A stretch of DNA of 64,000 bases, taken from positions 62,001 through 126,000 of the forward strand of contig JAAGZO010000966.1 in assembly GCA_024206195.1 (NCBI GenBank). The letters run 5' to 3'. Below are positions 8,162 to 16,978 of the stretch, piece after piece. Within the stretch, counting starts at the first letter, position 1. Each line of letters begins with the position of its first letter. The notes below the pieces were generated by a model that was not told the DNA's origin, did no database searches, and saw only the letters and a program-made list of their open reading frames with translations. This stretch comes from a bacterium. Lineage in GTDB: Archaea > Nanoarchaeota > Nanoarchaeia > Woesearchaeales > UBA10216. A program made the position numbers and the translations under genes.

Positions 8162-8827
8162 ATGGAATTAGAAACGTGGGAATGTCACCTGAGTTCTTAC
8201 AGTATTTTGTATCCAGTAAGCAGCACAGATGTAATTTTGTTAGATACATATCCACAATATAAACCATGTTACCCTTTTGAATTTGAAAGGTATCATATAG
8301 GAGCTAGTTTTATGAACGATAGAGTAAAGACAGTATTTGCTGACTTTGCCAACAAATGTTTAACCATAACGAACGTAGACATTATTTTTGAATCTGGTAT
8401 ACTCAGCATGGGTAAAGTAGAAGAAAGTGGTGTAATAAAAGTAGTAGTAAATGTTGAGGACGATCTCGAAATTGTGTCTACGTTATCGTTCTTGCTAAGA
8501 GTAACTAAATCAGATAGTAGTAGAAATAGGAACTGTAAGCATCTTGATTGGAACGAACTTGATCACAGAGTTGATATTTCGGACCGGCATGGGTGGTTAA
8601 TCCTAAACAGTATTTGTGGGGAAGATGTTTCTGTTCTCATCAAAGAAGAACTACCCGAGTATTATGGAGCAGTGCGTAAAATACTTTTGACTTTGATAAG
8701 GAAGAGATATAATGCTGCCTTAGAGAGATACATTTACGTAATGGGAAATGGAGATCCAAAAAGTCCGGGCGGCAAGCGGACTTGGCGTACTATTGGTAGT
8801 GATGAGGGGCTTGCTGTTTTATGTTAA
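8162..8827 (+). CDS. Hypothetical protein
   Basis: 221 residues with a strong ribosome-binding site (AAGGAG at 8150). I do not recognise a family. The protein is acidic and of mixed alpha/beta character, with no signal peptide or membrane segment. It follows the TnpB-derived sequence and precedes an isochorismatase-fold gene. The C-terminal tail is basic and glycine-rich (GDPKSPGGKRTWR). Confidence 0.6.
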   Translation: MELETWECHLSSYSILYPVSSTDVILLDTYPQYKPCYPFEFERYHIGASFMNDRVKTVFADFANKCLTITNVDIIFESGILSMGKVEESGVIKVVVNVEDDLEIVSTLSFLLRVTKSDSSRNRNCKHLDWNELDHRVDISDRHGWLILNSICGEDVSVLIKEELPEYYGAVRKILLTLIRKRYNAALERYIYVMGNGDPKSPGGKRTWRTIGSDEGLAVLC

Positions 8828-8867
8828 TTTTAGATTACGTGGGTTTATCCTGCGCTTGGAGGTTATT

Positions 8868-9467
8868 ATGAGTTATCAAGCATTATTACTGATTGATGTA
8901 CAGGACTCGTCTGTCGAGGAAAAGTATGAGATTAAGAAGTGGGATTTAACTACTTTACTATGCCGTAAAACTCTACCGAATATAGAAAAATTAGTTTCTC
9001 ACTTTCGGTATAGAGGATTGCCCGTTGTGCATATTCTAACGACTCCGTGGACTAAAAAGTATCTCGAATGGAATATCGTGAAACTATATGAAGAAAATCC
9101 TAATGCCGTGTTTTATAGTGAGTACAGATGGCCAAAAAGTTGTATAAGTATACAAGGTGAAAAGATTTTCCGAAAGAATATGCCGTCAGCTTTTGGTGGT
9201 ACAGATTATCTTCGTAGTTTTAGCCTATCAAACTATGTAGCTGAAAAGGACTGGAAATGCTTAGCAATTGCTGGGTTTTATAGTACAGGTTGCGTTTCGG
9301 AGACTATAATTGAAGGATTTAACCGTAACAAACTATTTTGGTACGTATTTTCTGATTGTTGTCAAACATTCGACAAAGATACTAAACAGGCCGGTCATAA
9401 GTATTTTATGACTGAACATTTTCAGCATATGGATGGGCATGTTTTAACATTGAATGATATAATATAG
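8868..9467 (+). CDS. Isochorismatase-fold cysteine hydrolase
   Basis: 199 residues. The start at 8868 follows TTGGAGG. The family pattern is clear: ALLLIDVQDSS carries the catalytic-type aspartate at the end of strand 1. KIFRKNMPSAFGGTDYLRSF holds the catalytic lysine region. CLAIAGFYSTGCVSETIIEG holds the nucleophile cysteine and the T-x-x-x-G helix, and WYVFSDCCQTF follows. Members hydrolyse nicotinamide, carbamoyl groups or isochorismate. In a phage an NAD-salvage (nicotinamidase-like) role is plausible but the substrate is not shown. Confidence 0.82.
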   Translation: MSYQALLLIDVQDSSVEEKYEIKKWDLTTLLCRKTLPNIEKLVSHFRYRGLPVVHILTTPWTKKYLEWNIVKLYEENPNAVFYSEYRWPKSCISIQGEKIFRKNMPSAFGGTDYLRSFSLSNYVAEKDWKCLAIAGFYSTGCVSETIIEGFNRNKLFWYVFSDCCQTFDKDTKQAGHKYFMTEHFQHMDGHVLTLNDII

Positions 9468-9554
9468 AGGGTGAATGAAATCTGATAGAGCACTACATAA
9501 GCACAGTTGTTTGCAGTAAAGACATACCTCCAGGATTATAGTAGTTAATAACCG

Positions 9555-9600
9555 AGAGTTTTCATATTTTATACAAAGTAAGATGTGAGAACTCTTTTTT
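9555..9600 (+). terminator. Rho-independent terminator
   Basis: AGAGTT pairs with AACTCT around an inner helix of TCATATTTTA with TAAGATGTGA (two G-U pairs), followed immediately by TTTTTT. It closes the transcription unit ending with the isochorismatase-fold gene. The surrounding stretch 9468-9718 shows no other gene. Confidence 0.7.
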
Positions 9601-9718
9601 AATTTAAGAGGCAAAACTCATAAATACACAGAAAAATATTTATAATATCCGGAATCCTATTGAGTGGATTGACTTAGCAAAGAATCAAGGTTATAGACCT
9701 ATCGATAGCGAGAAGTGG

Positions 9719-10153
9719 ATGGAAACTGTTATACGTATGATAAAAGATATGTATAATGGGACAGGTATTTACTGTAAACCACATAGTTTTCGTGAAATTG
9801 CTGATTTAACTGGAAACTATTTTTCATGGGTTACTATAAGAAAACTTGCCCTAAATAGTGGTTTAAAACCACGAAGTAGAGGCGGTTGCAATCATAATGG
9901 AGGAACTCGCCAGAAGGTTGTTATAGATAGCTGGATTACAAAAGCCAAGGCTTTAGGATATTCCTCTGTTGTTGAGGCAGTAAGTAATCTATATGTTATC
10001 AATAGATCTCATTATGATAGTAATATTGCTTGTAGAAGGGCTGTTACCACTTATTTTAAAGTGACTGTTATCACTAAATATGGTACTAAGGAGACAGTTA
10101 CAATGGCTCAACATACAGTTAGAAATGCTTTATCTGGCAGGATGAAATATTAG
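9719..10153 (+). CDS. Hypothetical protein, possible DNA-binding protein
   Basis: 144 residues from the first ATG. The open frame continues upstream to about 9602 and encodes plausible sequence (PIEWIDLAKNQGYRPID), so translation may start earlier at a non-standard codon; AAGAGG at 9606 could be its ribosome-binding site. The product is basic with helix-turn-helix-like stretches (FREIADLTGNYFSWVTIRKL). It resembles repressor or homing-endonuclease accessory domains in style only. Confidence 0.5.
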   Translation: METVIRMIKDMYNGTGIYCKPHSFREIADLTGNYFSWVTIRKLALNSGLKPRSRGGCNHNGGTRQKVVIDSWITKAKALGYSSVVEAVSNLYVINRSHYDSNIACRRAVTTYFKVTVITKYGTKETVTMAQHTVRNALSGRMKY

Positions 10154-10204
10154 TGTTAGAAGCCTGAAGAAGATGGTTGTCAAATAGTTAAAGGAGGAGT
10201 ATTT

Positions 10205-10726
10205 GTGCCAAAAGATGTGTATTATATCAATCTTTCGAATGGACTTGAGTATTATAGTGTACTTAAGCGTAATGGTGTAGATGTTAGATTTATAAGATTA
10301 CCATCTACACTTATTGAGAAGAAGGCGTGGAAGTCCTTTTTCTTATCTGTGGATTCGGATATGCTCATGAATGCAGCTCTTGGGAATAATATACATATTT
10401 ATGATTGTGGTTGTAGACGTGAAATCTCTAAGGTAATATACTTTGGAATTCCGTTACTTAGGTATAGTATAGAAAGAGTGTGGTTTAATAAAACCTACAC
10501 TCCTAATGTGGAATTTATCAATATTTTTGATGAAGTATTTGAATATAAAGACGGGTGTAATATTGAACAATTAGGCTTGTTAAAGAACAAATACGGTTAT
10601 TTTTGTAGATACCTAAATGATAGTATACAAAAAGTTAGGTTGCACGGATATTCGCGTGCTACAGAATTTGATGGGAATAACGAGCACTATTGTAGTATTT
10701 TAGACATACGAATGTTTATGTTTTAG
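10205..10726 (+). CDS. Hypothetical protein
   Basis: 173 residues from a GTG preceded by AAAGGAGGAG (10190-10199), a strong ribosome-binding site. Rich in Y, N and I, with a DCGCRRE motif near residue 70. No family recognised. It stands in a run of small accessory genes with good Shine-Dalgarno sequences. Confidence 0.55.
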   Translation: MPKDVYYINLSNGLEYYSVLKRNGVDVRFIRLPSTLIEKKAWKSFFLSVDSDMLMNAALGNNIHIYDCGCRREISKVIYFGIPLLRYSIERVWFNKTYTPNVEFINIFDEVFEYKDGCNIEQLGLLKNKYGYFCRYLNDSIQKVRLHGYSRATEFDGNNEHYCSILDIRMFMF

Positions 10727-10757
10727 CATTAAAGGTTATATAAGATAGAGGTATATT

Positions 10758-11171
10758 ATGGATAATAAGAAAGTAGGTATATTTACAGTGTATGAAGGTG
10801 GGAAAGGTTTCTCTAAATCAGACGAAACAGACACTACCGTTAGGAGCGAAAGTACATTAAGTTGTTTAGTTATGGGATGTACTTTTAGTGTTATAGAGTC
10901 TTCACAAGATTTAGAGAACAATGGTAAGGGTCTTGGCGGTCATGTTCTTTATTACAAGAACAACTTCGGTAACGACGGTTACACTTTTGTTTCTGTAAAA
11001 ACACCTGCTGATCGACTTGTCGCGATATTGTATATTGTCGATAAGGAACTTGTTTTTGCAGCAAGTGGTGGGAAAAGCATCAAACCTTTGTTATCAAAGG
11101 TTATTGATATGTGGTTGAACATAAATGGTATATCTAAACCAGGTCCCGTTGGGCCTAAGAGGGTAGTATAG
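10758..11171 (+). CDS. Hypothetical protein
   Basis: 137 residues starting after AGAGGTATATT. The sequence has a glycine-rich centre (NGKGLGGHVLYY) and a basic end (GPVGPKRVV). No recognised domain and no signal or membrane segment. Confidence 0.55.
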   Translation: MDNKKVGIFTVYEGGKGFSKSDETDTTVRSESTLSCLVMGCTFSVIESSQDLENNGKGLGGHVLYYKNNFGNDGYTFVSVKTPADRLVAILYIVDKELVFAASGGKSIKPLLSKVIDMWLNINGISKPGPVGPKRVV

Positions 11172-11191
11172 GACTGTAGAGGTGATGAAAT

Positions 11192-11617
11192 ATGTTAAGA
11201 CCAAAATGTCAAAATGACTTATTTAAAATGTTCGGTAGGAACGCTATTAAGAAACCAGTACCAGGTTCCTTTGTATACTATAAGTACTGGGGGACTTGGC
11301 ATAGAGTCCTTAAAACTTATAGAAACAGAGAAATAGCGGTAGTTGATCTGACTGCAATAAATCCAACCCACCAATGGGAATGGGAAAGATATATTCGCCC
11401 TATCTTTATCAATAGAGCACTTTTTGATGTAAAAAGGGGTAATATTGTACTTCGATGTCTTCCAGAATACGTACATGAGAGTATGAATGGACATTTGGAA
11501 GATGACGAACTTGTTGAACGTTTGTTGACTGAGGATTTTATCCCAATAATCAGCTGGCGCAAGTTCAATGAAGTGGAGAATGGTGGGGCTAAACTGTCTG
11601 ACATTCTACTGGATTAA
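11192..11617 (+). CDS. Hypothetical protein
   Basis: 141 residues starting after GAGGTGATGAAAT. Rich in aromatic and basic residues in the first half (FVYYKYWGTWHRVLK, HQWEWERYIRP) and acidic in the second. The first half could be a small barrel that binds nucleic acid, but this is only an impression. Confidence 0.55.
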   Translation: MLRPKCQNDLFKMFGRNAIKKPVPGSFVYYKYWGTWHRVLKTYRNREIAVVDLTAINPTHQWEWERYIRPIFINRALFDVKRGNIVLRCLPEYVHESMNGHLEDDELVERLLTEDFIPIISWRKFNEVENGGAKLSDILLD

Positions 11618-11629
11618 TAGGAGATTGCT

Positions 11630-11908
11630 GTGAGTAGACGCGGTAATACAAAAACTCTGATAGATATTCCATTGAAATACAGAACAACGTTACAAGGTTC
11701 GCACAATGAAAACGTATACATGTGCAAATGTTGTTGTGAGGACCTAACAACTGGTTTTCCGTTATTTGGTGAAGCGTTAATTGGTTTTGCCGAGTTAAAC
11801 GGTGAACTTGTAATTGTGTATAGGTGTCCGGCATGTCAAGAGATATTATACCATCATGCTATGGATGTAAGAGTGAAAATGTTTTTGGAGTACATTTCTG
11901 AGAGGTAA
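11630..11908 (+). CDS. Small zinc-ribbon-like protein
   Basis: 92 residues from a GTG preceded by AGGAG. It contains MCKCCCED and, about 35 residues later, YRCPACQEI, giving two CxxC-type pairs compatible with one structural zinc site. The function is not apparent. Confidence 0.5.
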   Translation: MSRRGNTKTLIDIPLKYRTTLQGSHNENVYMCKCCCEDLTTGFPLFGEALIGFAELNGELVIVYRCPACQEILYHHAMDVRVKMFLEYISER

Positions 11909-11914
11909 TCTACT

Positions 11915-12010
11915 ATGACTTTGCATTACAAAGAAGACACTTTCCAGTTGAGTTGGTTAAATGAAAAATTAGGTATTATTACTATCGACCTCAAGTTAAT
12001 CTGTTATTAG
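11915..12010 (+). CDS. Very small hypothetical protein
   Basis: 31 codons between the zinc-ribbon gene and the YkgJ-like gene, with GAGAGG eight bases upstream of the ATG. The product (MTLHYKEDTF, then LSWLNEKLGIITIDLKL) looks like a possible strand-helix-strand peptide. The support is only the ribosome-binding site and the spacing. Confidence 0.35.
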   Translation: MTLHYKEDTFQLSWLNEKLGIITIDLKLICY

Positions 12011-12024
12011 TAACTTAGGAGAAT

Positions 12025-12477
12025 ATGTTAAATTATTCAGAGTTAATAAAGATCCCGTTTGTCGGGGGCGTAGACTGTTCTGTTAGCTGTCGTACTAAGC
12101 GATCATGTAAAATAGCTTGTATGGAAACCCCCTGTACTCCATCTGTACAGGAAGCAAAAATTCTTATGAAGAAGTATGGTTACGATAGCTTGAGTGGGTC
12201 AATATATCATGTTGGATACCTAGATAGCTATATAAGTGTCCTATCACCCCGTTTCAAGGACGGAGCCTGTATTTTCTATGACAAAGATAGTGGGAATTGT
12301 GTTGTGCATGGAGAGCACAAACCGTTTGAAGGTCGCGTAGCGGTTTGCTATGTTACTTCAAGAGAATCAATGGATATTGATAAGGTGATATTTGACAATT
12401 GGGAAGCTGATCACGGTGCCTTGTTAATGGAGTGGTCACTACTTAAATATGGTAATTTAGCAGATCAAATAGGATGA
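12025..12477 (+). CDS. YkgJ-like cysteine-cluster protein
   Basis: 150 residues. The N-terminal cysteine cluster (CSVSCRTKRSCKIAC) and the later FKDGACIFYD, GNCVVHGEHKPFEGR and VAVCYV match the layout of the YkgJ / Fe- or Zn-chelating family, where cysteines in C-x-C-C and C-x-I-Y-x-x-RP-x-x-C contexts bind a metal or Fe-S centre. Some family members act next to methyltransferase or radical SAM enzymes. The next gene is a radical SAM protein and overlaps this one by ATGA, suggesting they work together. Confidence 0.65.
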   Translation: MLNYSELIKIPFVGGVDCSVSCRTKRSCKIACMETPCTPSVQEAKILMKKYGYDSLSGSIYHVGYLDSYISVLSPRFKDGACIFYDKDSGNCVVHGEHKPFEGRVAVCYVTSRESMDIDKVIFDNWEADHGALLMEWSLLKYGNLADQIG

Positions 12478-13940
12478 GTATGAGAAAATTGAACGTAGCT
12501 TTAGTTAGACTTTTAGGAGTTGATAGCTTAGAAAGACCTGGTGCTGATATATCTGTTGGTATTGGGTACTTGTCTATTATGGCGAGATCGTTACCGTTTG
12601 TAGAACTTGATATATTCGATTCTGTTAGCCCTGTAGATTTTGATAGGATAGGGAATAACTATGATTGTGTAGGTTTCACTGTTCATGCTCTTAACGTGGA
12701 TACTACACTTAGTATAATAAAAGATATTAAGCTTCGTAATCCCAATACTATAATAGTAGTTGGTGGGCATCATGTATCTTTATCAGCAGATGAACTTCTT
12801 GAGGATTATGAAGATTTTATAGACGTTGTGTGTATAGGTGATGGGGAAAACACCTGGTTATCTGTACTCAAGGAAATTTACGATGGTAAGCTCGAAAAGG
12901 GGAAGCGGTTTTCCCAGGGTATTGATATCAAAGACCTGCCTCTCCAAAACTACGCTGTTACAGGTACAACAGCACGGATGATAACATCGAAAGGTTGTCC
13001 GTTTAGTTGTTCGTTTTGTACTACTCCTGCTATGCGGAAGTTGTGCAAATCCTGGAAACATTATACAATTAGACTTACCGTTGAGGTTGAAAGAGAGGTA
13101 CGCAGGCTGATGGATAGGGGAGTTGGAACTATCTATATTAATGATGACTTATATAGCCTTAATAAAGACAGAGCTATGGGTATAGCTCGTATAGTGCCAA
13201 AAGGAATAAATTATAAGGTAGAGCTGCGGGTAGATTCCATAGATGATTTCGAGACGGTTCTTCGGTTGAAACAGTCTGGCCTGTGTCGGGTATTTTTCGG
13301 CATTGAAGCTGGGGAGGCGAGTATGCTGGATACTCTCAATAAGGGGTTTAGTCGTGAAACTGCATATAAAGCGGTAAATATGTTCAAGGCTGCTGGAATA
13401 CTTGTTAACGCTGGTACAATTATGTCCACGCCGGACTCGACGGTTAGAAACGTTATAGAATCAATAATGTTTTTCGATGAGATGGATTTAGCATATTCAT
13501 TTCTGAAGAGGGTAACTTGTAAAGTTGTTGTTTTTCCTGGAACGGAGTTAGAAAGTAAGTTGAATCGGGAGTCCCGTTTAGAGCGGTTACCTTCTTATCG
13601 TTTCAGAAAATTTGAGGGAGTAGATCCTGTTGTAGACAAGGTTACTACGAAATTAGAAGGGTTGATACCGATTTTTAATAGAAAGTATGGTAATATATTT
13701 TCTCAGTATATTCCTAACTTAGCTATGTACACACTTCCTAAAGGTGGGGAAGGTATAGTTGCAGCTGAGAGGTCAGCAAGTGCAGTTTCGAAGTTTAGCG
13801 AGAGATGTGCACAGATGCTCGTTACCTGCTTTAAAAACCCAGGCAGGGTTGCTCATACTTTTATGGGATTGATGTGTGATATGGTAGATATTAAGAGGGA
13901 GTTAGCTGAGTGTATTATATATGATGAGGAAATAATATGA
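12474..13940 (+). CDS. B12-binding-domain radical SAM protein
   Basis: 488 residues. The N-terminal 150 residues have the cobalamin-binding Rossmann pattern (YDCVGFTVHALN, TIIVVGGHHVSLSADELL, VVCIGDGENTW). The radical SAM core follows with SKGCPFSCSFCTT, the CxxxCxxC 4Fe-4S motif, then TIYINDDLYSLN and RVFFGIEAGEASML. Such enzymes do radical methylation, cyclisation or C-S bond chemistry; the substrate is unknown. Overlaps on both sides place it in an operon with the YkgJ-like and phosphatase-like proteins. Confidence 0.87.
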   Translation: MSMRKLNVALVRLLGVDSLERPGADISVGIGYLSIMARSLPFVELDIFDSVSPVDFDRIGNNYDCVGFTVHALNVDTTLSIIKDIKLRNPNTIIVVGGHHVSLSADELLEDYEDFIDVVCIGDGENTWLSVLKEIYDGKLEKGKRFSQGIDIKDLPLQNYAVTGTTARMITSKGCPFSCSFCTTPAMRKLCKSWKHYTIRLTVEVEREVRRLMDRGVGTIYINDDLYSLNKDRAMGIARIVPKGINYKVELRVDSIDDFETVLRLKQSGLCRVFFGIEAGEASMLDTLNKGFSRETAYKAVNMFKAAGILVNAGTIMSTPDSTVRNVIESIMFFDEMDLAYSFLKRVTCKVVVFPGTELESKLNRESRLERLPSYRFRKFEGVDPVVDKVTTKLEGLIPIFNRKYGNIFSQYIPNLAMYTLPKGGEGIVAAERSASAVSKFSERCAQMLVTCFKNPGRVAHTFMGLMCDMVDIKRELAECIIYDEEII

Positions 13941-14410
13941 AATTCTTAATTTTCAGCCTTCATGGTATAACACAGAATGCAGATCGTATAGACGAGCCGC
14001 ATATATTGATAAGAATGGGCGGTAGTTGCTTTGAGGACTGGCGTTGCACTATACCTGATAATGAGCAGAGGTTAGATGTTCTTGAGGTAGAAACAGATGA
14101 TATAGACAAAGAAACCGACGATCTTATATTGTTCACTGCAGGGCAGGCTAATGAAATCATTAGTTTTGTTAACAAGTATGAGGAAAGGATAAGTTGCGTG
14201 GTTATACACTGCTATGCTGGTGAGTGTAGAAGCCCTGCCGTGGCCGCCGCACTCTCTTACATGCTTAACGGGGATGATTCGTGGATTTTCAGCGATACAC
14301 AATACAAACCAAATATGCATATATATAGGACTATGATGGTTGCGATTGTCGGTGAACCGGCTGACTTGAGCTGGTGGCTTGAGCATTATGACATAGCCAC
14401 CGCAGATTGA
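13937..14410 (+). CDS. Protein tyrosine phosphatase-like protein
   Basis: 157 residues, overlapping the radical SAM gene by ATGA. The motif VVIHCYAGECRSPAVAAAL near residue 93 matches the HCxxGxxR(S/T) P-loop of dual-specificity or tyrosine phosphatases. An upstream DEPHILIRMGGS segment is typical of the short phage and proteobacterial PTP-like family. Catalytic Cys and Arg are present. Target unknown. Confidence 0.75.
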   Translation: MKFLIFSLHGITQNADRIDEPHILIRMGGSCFEDWRCTIPDNEQRLDVLEVETDDIDKETDDLILFTAGQANEIISFVNKYEERISCVVIHCYAGECRSPAVAAALSYMLNGDDSWIFSDTQYKPNMHIYRTMMVAIVGEPADLSWWLEHYDIATAD

Positions 14411-14994
14411 GGTACATAGGTTACTTAACGATGAATAGTCAGAAAGAATTTATTGTTTCTGTAATAGTAATTGGGGACTTCAGTTCCAGTTTTTTGGACA
14501 GTATGGTAACCAAATTATTATCACCCAAGTTTAATACTTGTAATGTAACTGCTCATGTTTATGGGGAGGGTGTGTGTACCGCGCCCTTCTCGTGCGTTAA
14601 AGACTATTGTGGAAAAGATTCTTTAAAGGAATCAGAAGCTATAATATTATTTAGCAATCCTTCTAATAAAAATGCGGTACTTATTACATGCTATGCTGCT
14701 GACAATAATATACCTATCCGGGTTTATAGCAGTAAGTTTAACCGATATACGATTAGTAGTATGTGCGGGGAGGAAGCTGTACTAGTTGAGAATGGCGTAC
14801 CTGGTTGGTTTAGTGTAAAAGGTATGCGGCTAATTTATTCTGCTGCGGTAAATGTTATTGCGTATAATGTGCATGACTTGTTTGAGTGGAGAATAGTCGA
14901 GCTAGATAACTATATTATAGGAGTAAGTTTATCGTCTGATAAGAAATGGAAGTTAATGACAGTCAGGGATATAAACAAAAAGATAAAGGAGTAA
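14407..14994 (+). CDS. Hypothetical protein, possible SLOG/Rossmann fold
   Basis: 195 residues from TTG at 14407, which overlaps the preceding TGA; an ATG at 14431 is the alternative start. The pattern of a strand (FIVSVIVIGDF), an acidic middle and SEAIILFSNPSNKNAVLITCYAADNNIPIRV resembles a SLOG/YspA-type Rossmann domain, in which a nucleotide-derived ligand is sensed or cleaved. The match is weak. Confidence 0.5.
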   Translation: MRYIGYLTMNSQKEFIVSVIVIGDFSSSFLDSMVTKLLSPKFNTCNVTAHVYGEGVCTAPFSCVKDYCGKDSLKESEAIILFSNPSNKNAVLITCYAADNNIPIRVYSSKFNRYTISSMCGEEAVLVENGVPGWFSVKGMRLIYSAAVNVIAYNVHDLFEWRIVELDNYIIGVSLSSDKKWKLMTVRDINKKIKE

Positions 14995-14999
14995 ACGTT

Positions 15000-15467
15000 A
15001 TGATTAGTAAAGGTCTTAGGTGGCTACAGGCTGCCGAAATGTCGGCTAGGACTACGAGAACTATTGGTCAGGCTATACAGCAAAATATAGCTAAATACCT
15101 GACCTTTGGAGATATAATATCTTATGTAACTGATCCTACTAAGTTTTTGCACAATAAGCGAGTGAGTTTAAAAACAGTTGGATGCATGCTCAGGTATATA
15201 ACTGGTGACGGTAGTGATACATTATGTATGATTAGCTTTGATCCTAACGTGTGCTTCGATATCAGGGAGAACAATAGTGCTACTTCTTTAGTTAGCCTGC
15301 TCCTCGAGGAGGGTCGGGAAGATTCCCTGTACGTCGTTGTTTTAGATGGTACTGAATACATACTCAAGTACCCGCTAATGTCGCGGAGTGATGGTCATAT
15401 CGAATTTGTAAGTGTTGTTGATCGCGAAGATGCCGTTGGCCGCTTGCTAAAGGCTTTTAATATATGA
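15000..15467 (+). CDS. Hypothetical protein
   Basis: 155 residues, start at 15000 after AAAGGAGTAAACGTT. Mixed alpha/beta sequence without recognised motifs. The end overlaps the next gene by ATGA, so it belongs to the same operon as the phosphatase-like and Rossmann-type genes. Confidence 0.55.
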   Translation: MISKGLRWLQAAEMSARTTRTIGQAIQQNIAKYLTFGDIISYVTDPTKFLHNKRVSLKTVGCMLRYITGDGSDTLCMISFDPNVCFDIRENNSATSLVSLLLEEGREDSLYVVVLDGTEYILKYPLMSRSDGHIEFVSVVDREDAVGRLLKAFNI

Positions 15468-15853
15468 TATATTATAGCCATTCTATGCGTATATTTGATA
15501 CGCGTTTAGAAAGTTTCCAAGAGAACTTACTAAAAGACTACTTTGGTGATTGCATATATAATCCAAACAACAAAGAGGTACGTAATTCCTCGAGCCATAT
15601 GAAACATTGTTTGAGTACGTTACGCAGCGAAGACATTAACAGCGTAGCTTTTAGTATGTATTATGGTAGTGTGGGGTTAGGTGTATATAAAGAAGTAAAT
15701 CTCGCTAAAGATTTACACAAACCCGTGTATCTTATAGCTGGTGCGCGCGTTTACCGTTTTTTCGGTAGCTTGCGTATATTTGAGCCCCGAAACTATAAAT
15801 GTTATGCTAAAATTGATGAGCTAATAATATCTGAGCAGCTACACGTTCTATAG
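15464..15853 (+). CDS. Nucleoside 2-deoxyribosyltransferase/SLOG-like protein
   Basis: 129 residues beginning MIYYSHSMRIFDT, a strand ending in SHS as at the start of many NDT-like proteins. CIYNPN follows, and the helix SVAFSMYYGSVGLGVYKEVNLAKDLHKPVYLI resembles the G-x-G-x-x-x-E-x-x-x-A-x-x-x-x-K-P-V block of the NDT/SLOG superfamily, including its glutamate. This points to a nucleotide- or nucleoside-handling Rossmann fold. Substrate unknown. Confidence 0.55.
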   Translation: MIYYSHSMRIFDTRLESFQENLLKDYFGDCIYNPNNKEVRNSSSHMKHCLSTLRSEDINSVAFSMYYGSVGLGVYKEVNLAKDLHKPVYLIAGARVYRFFGSLRIFEPRNYKCYAKIDELIISEQLHVL

Positions 15854-15950
15854 ATATTAGAGCTCCATATTTGCTCTACAATCGGTTTTTTAATCATACT
15901 AATAGGTAGGTATACATAGTAGTATGTTTTTGCTTTTAAGAGGTGTTTTT

Positions 15951-16172
15951 GTGAGTAATATAGTAAAAGCTCATGGATTTCGTTTCAGTTTTAGTGAAAG
16001 ACTTCTTATAGAGCTTTTGACTAAGCAAATGAGCGAGGAAGCAATCCGGTGGATACGTAATATAGATTACGCAGTGCCGGATGATTTTGCGATTGTGTAT
16101 AAGTTTATATCATATATATGGTATATTGATGTTGGGAAGGGAAATCTGTTAGATCCGTTAATGTTGTATTAG
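15951..16172 (+). CDS. Small hypothetical protein
   Basis: 73 residues from a GTG preceded by AAGAGGTG; an in-frame ATG at 15924 is possible but lacks a ribosome-binding site. Rich in I, Y and W, with no recognised motif. It is the last plausible gene before an 800-base stretch without convincing protein genes. Confidence 0.4.
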   Translation: MSNIVKAHGFRFSFSERLLIELLTKQMSEEAIRWIRNIDYAVPDDFAIVYKFISYIWYIDVGKGNLLDPLMLY

Positions 16173-16177
16173 TTGTA

Positions 16178-16965
16178 AGGCATTGGGTATGATTATTCAT
16201 ACCCTGCCTAACATCTTTTTCATATTGTTTGCATTACTTTATAGGGCGGTGGGTGGGATTTGTAAGTGCAAACGATTGGTGGGTGGGTGGGAATTAAAAT
16301 GATGTTCTTAGACTGTGAAGAATCAGTATCATTTTTTAGTTATGAAGAAGGAGATAATTGGGGTTTATTGATATGTAGCTTATTCTCAAAAGATTTTATC
16401 CCAGTGCATCCGGCGGCTAACGCCGCCGGGAGACTTCTATGGACAAAGGTTTATCAAGCCGGCTTCGCCGGTGCTTCTATTCCTGCTTCGCAGGCGCATC
16501 ATGGTGCGGAATTCTCCGCACAGGTATAACGTAGGGCTTTAAGTATAGTAAATTGAAATGAGAGAGTTTACTCTTAAATTTTCTTACTACAGCCCTTATA
16601 TACAGTGCTTTAATGGAATATAGTGCTGTATTAGATAAAGACGGTTTAAATCTAATGCTGCCGCCCCTATCTGTTTATTATTGGGGCTCGGGCTGCTAAC
16701 TAAACCGTCTTCAAACTCCGGGATGTCAGAGAGGATGTGTTTGCTTTTGGTTATCCACTTCGCTTCCCGGAGTAATCTTGTATCTTTTTGCCTTCTGCCT
16801 ATCTTTTCCTTTGTTGTTAAGGGGTTGGGTGGGAATTTTCTTCTTAGTGGGAAACTTATTTCCCACTTTACATGTAGCAGTATGTCTGCTACTTACTTAA
16901 AAATAGCGTGTTGTATCGCTAAAATATAGAAGAGATAGAAGGCAATATTGTCTTTTATCTCTCTA
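16178..16965 (+). ncRNA. Large structured noncoding RNA candidate
   Basis: About 790 bases with no convincing gene but a chain of strong hairpins: AGGCA/TGCCT closing GGGTATGA/TCATACCC (16178-16209); GTTTGCA/TGCAAAC (16228-16272) enclosing a G-tract run; CCGGCGGC/GCCGCCGG (16411-16430); CCGGC-TTC-GCCGG (16460-16472); CCTGC-TTC-GCAGG (16483-16495); TGCGGA/TCCGCA (16505-16520); an 11-bp AAGACGGTTTA/TAAACCGTCTT closing 16638-16711; ACTCCGGGA/TCCCGGAGT (16715-16773); AGTGGGA/TCCCACT (16846-16867); GTAGCAG/CTGCTAC (16874-16892); AGAGATA/TATCTCT (16931-16962). Short open frames inside it have no ribosome-binding sites and low-complexity products. Architecture and size recall large phage RNAs such as GOLLD or ROOL, but I cannot assign a class. 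Confidence 0.6.
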
Positions 16966-16978
16966 AGTGGGGGTATCA

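Noticed and set aside
16266..16929. Short open frames of 82-87 codons in the 16-17 kb region
   Set aside because: They overlap strong hairpins, lack ribosome-binding sites, and their products look like translated stem sequence.
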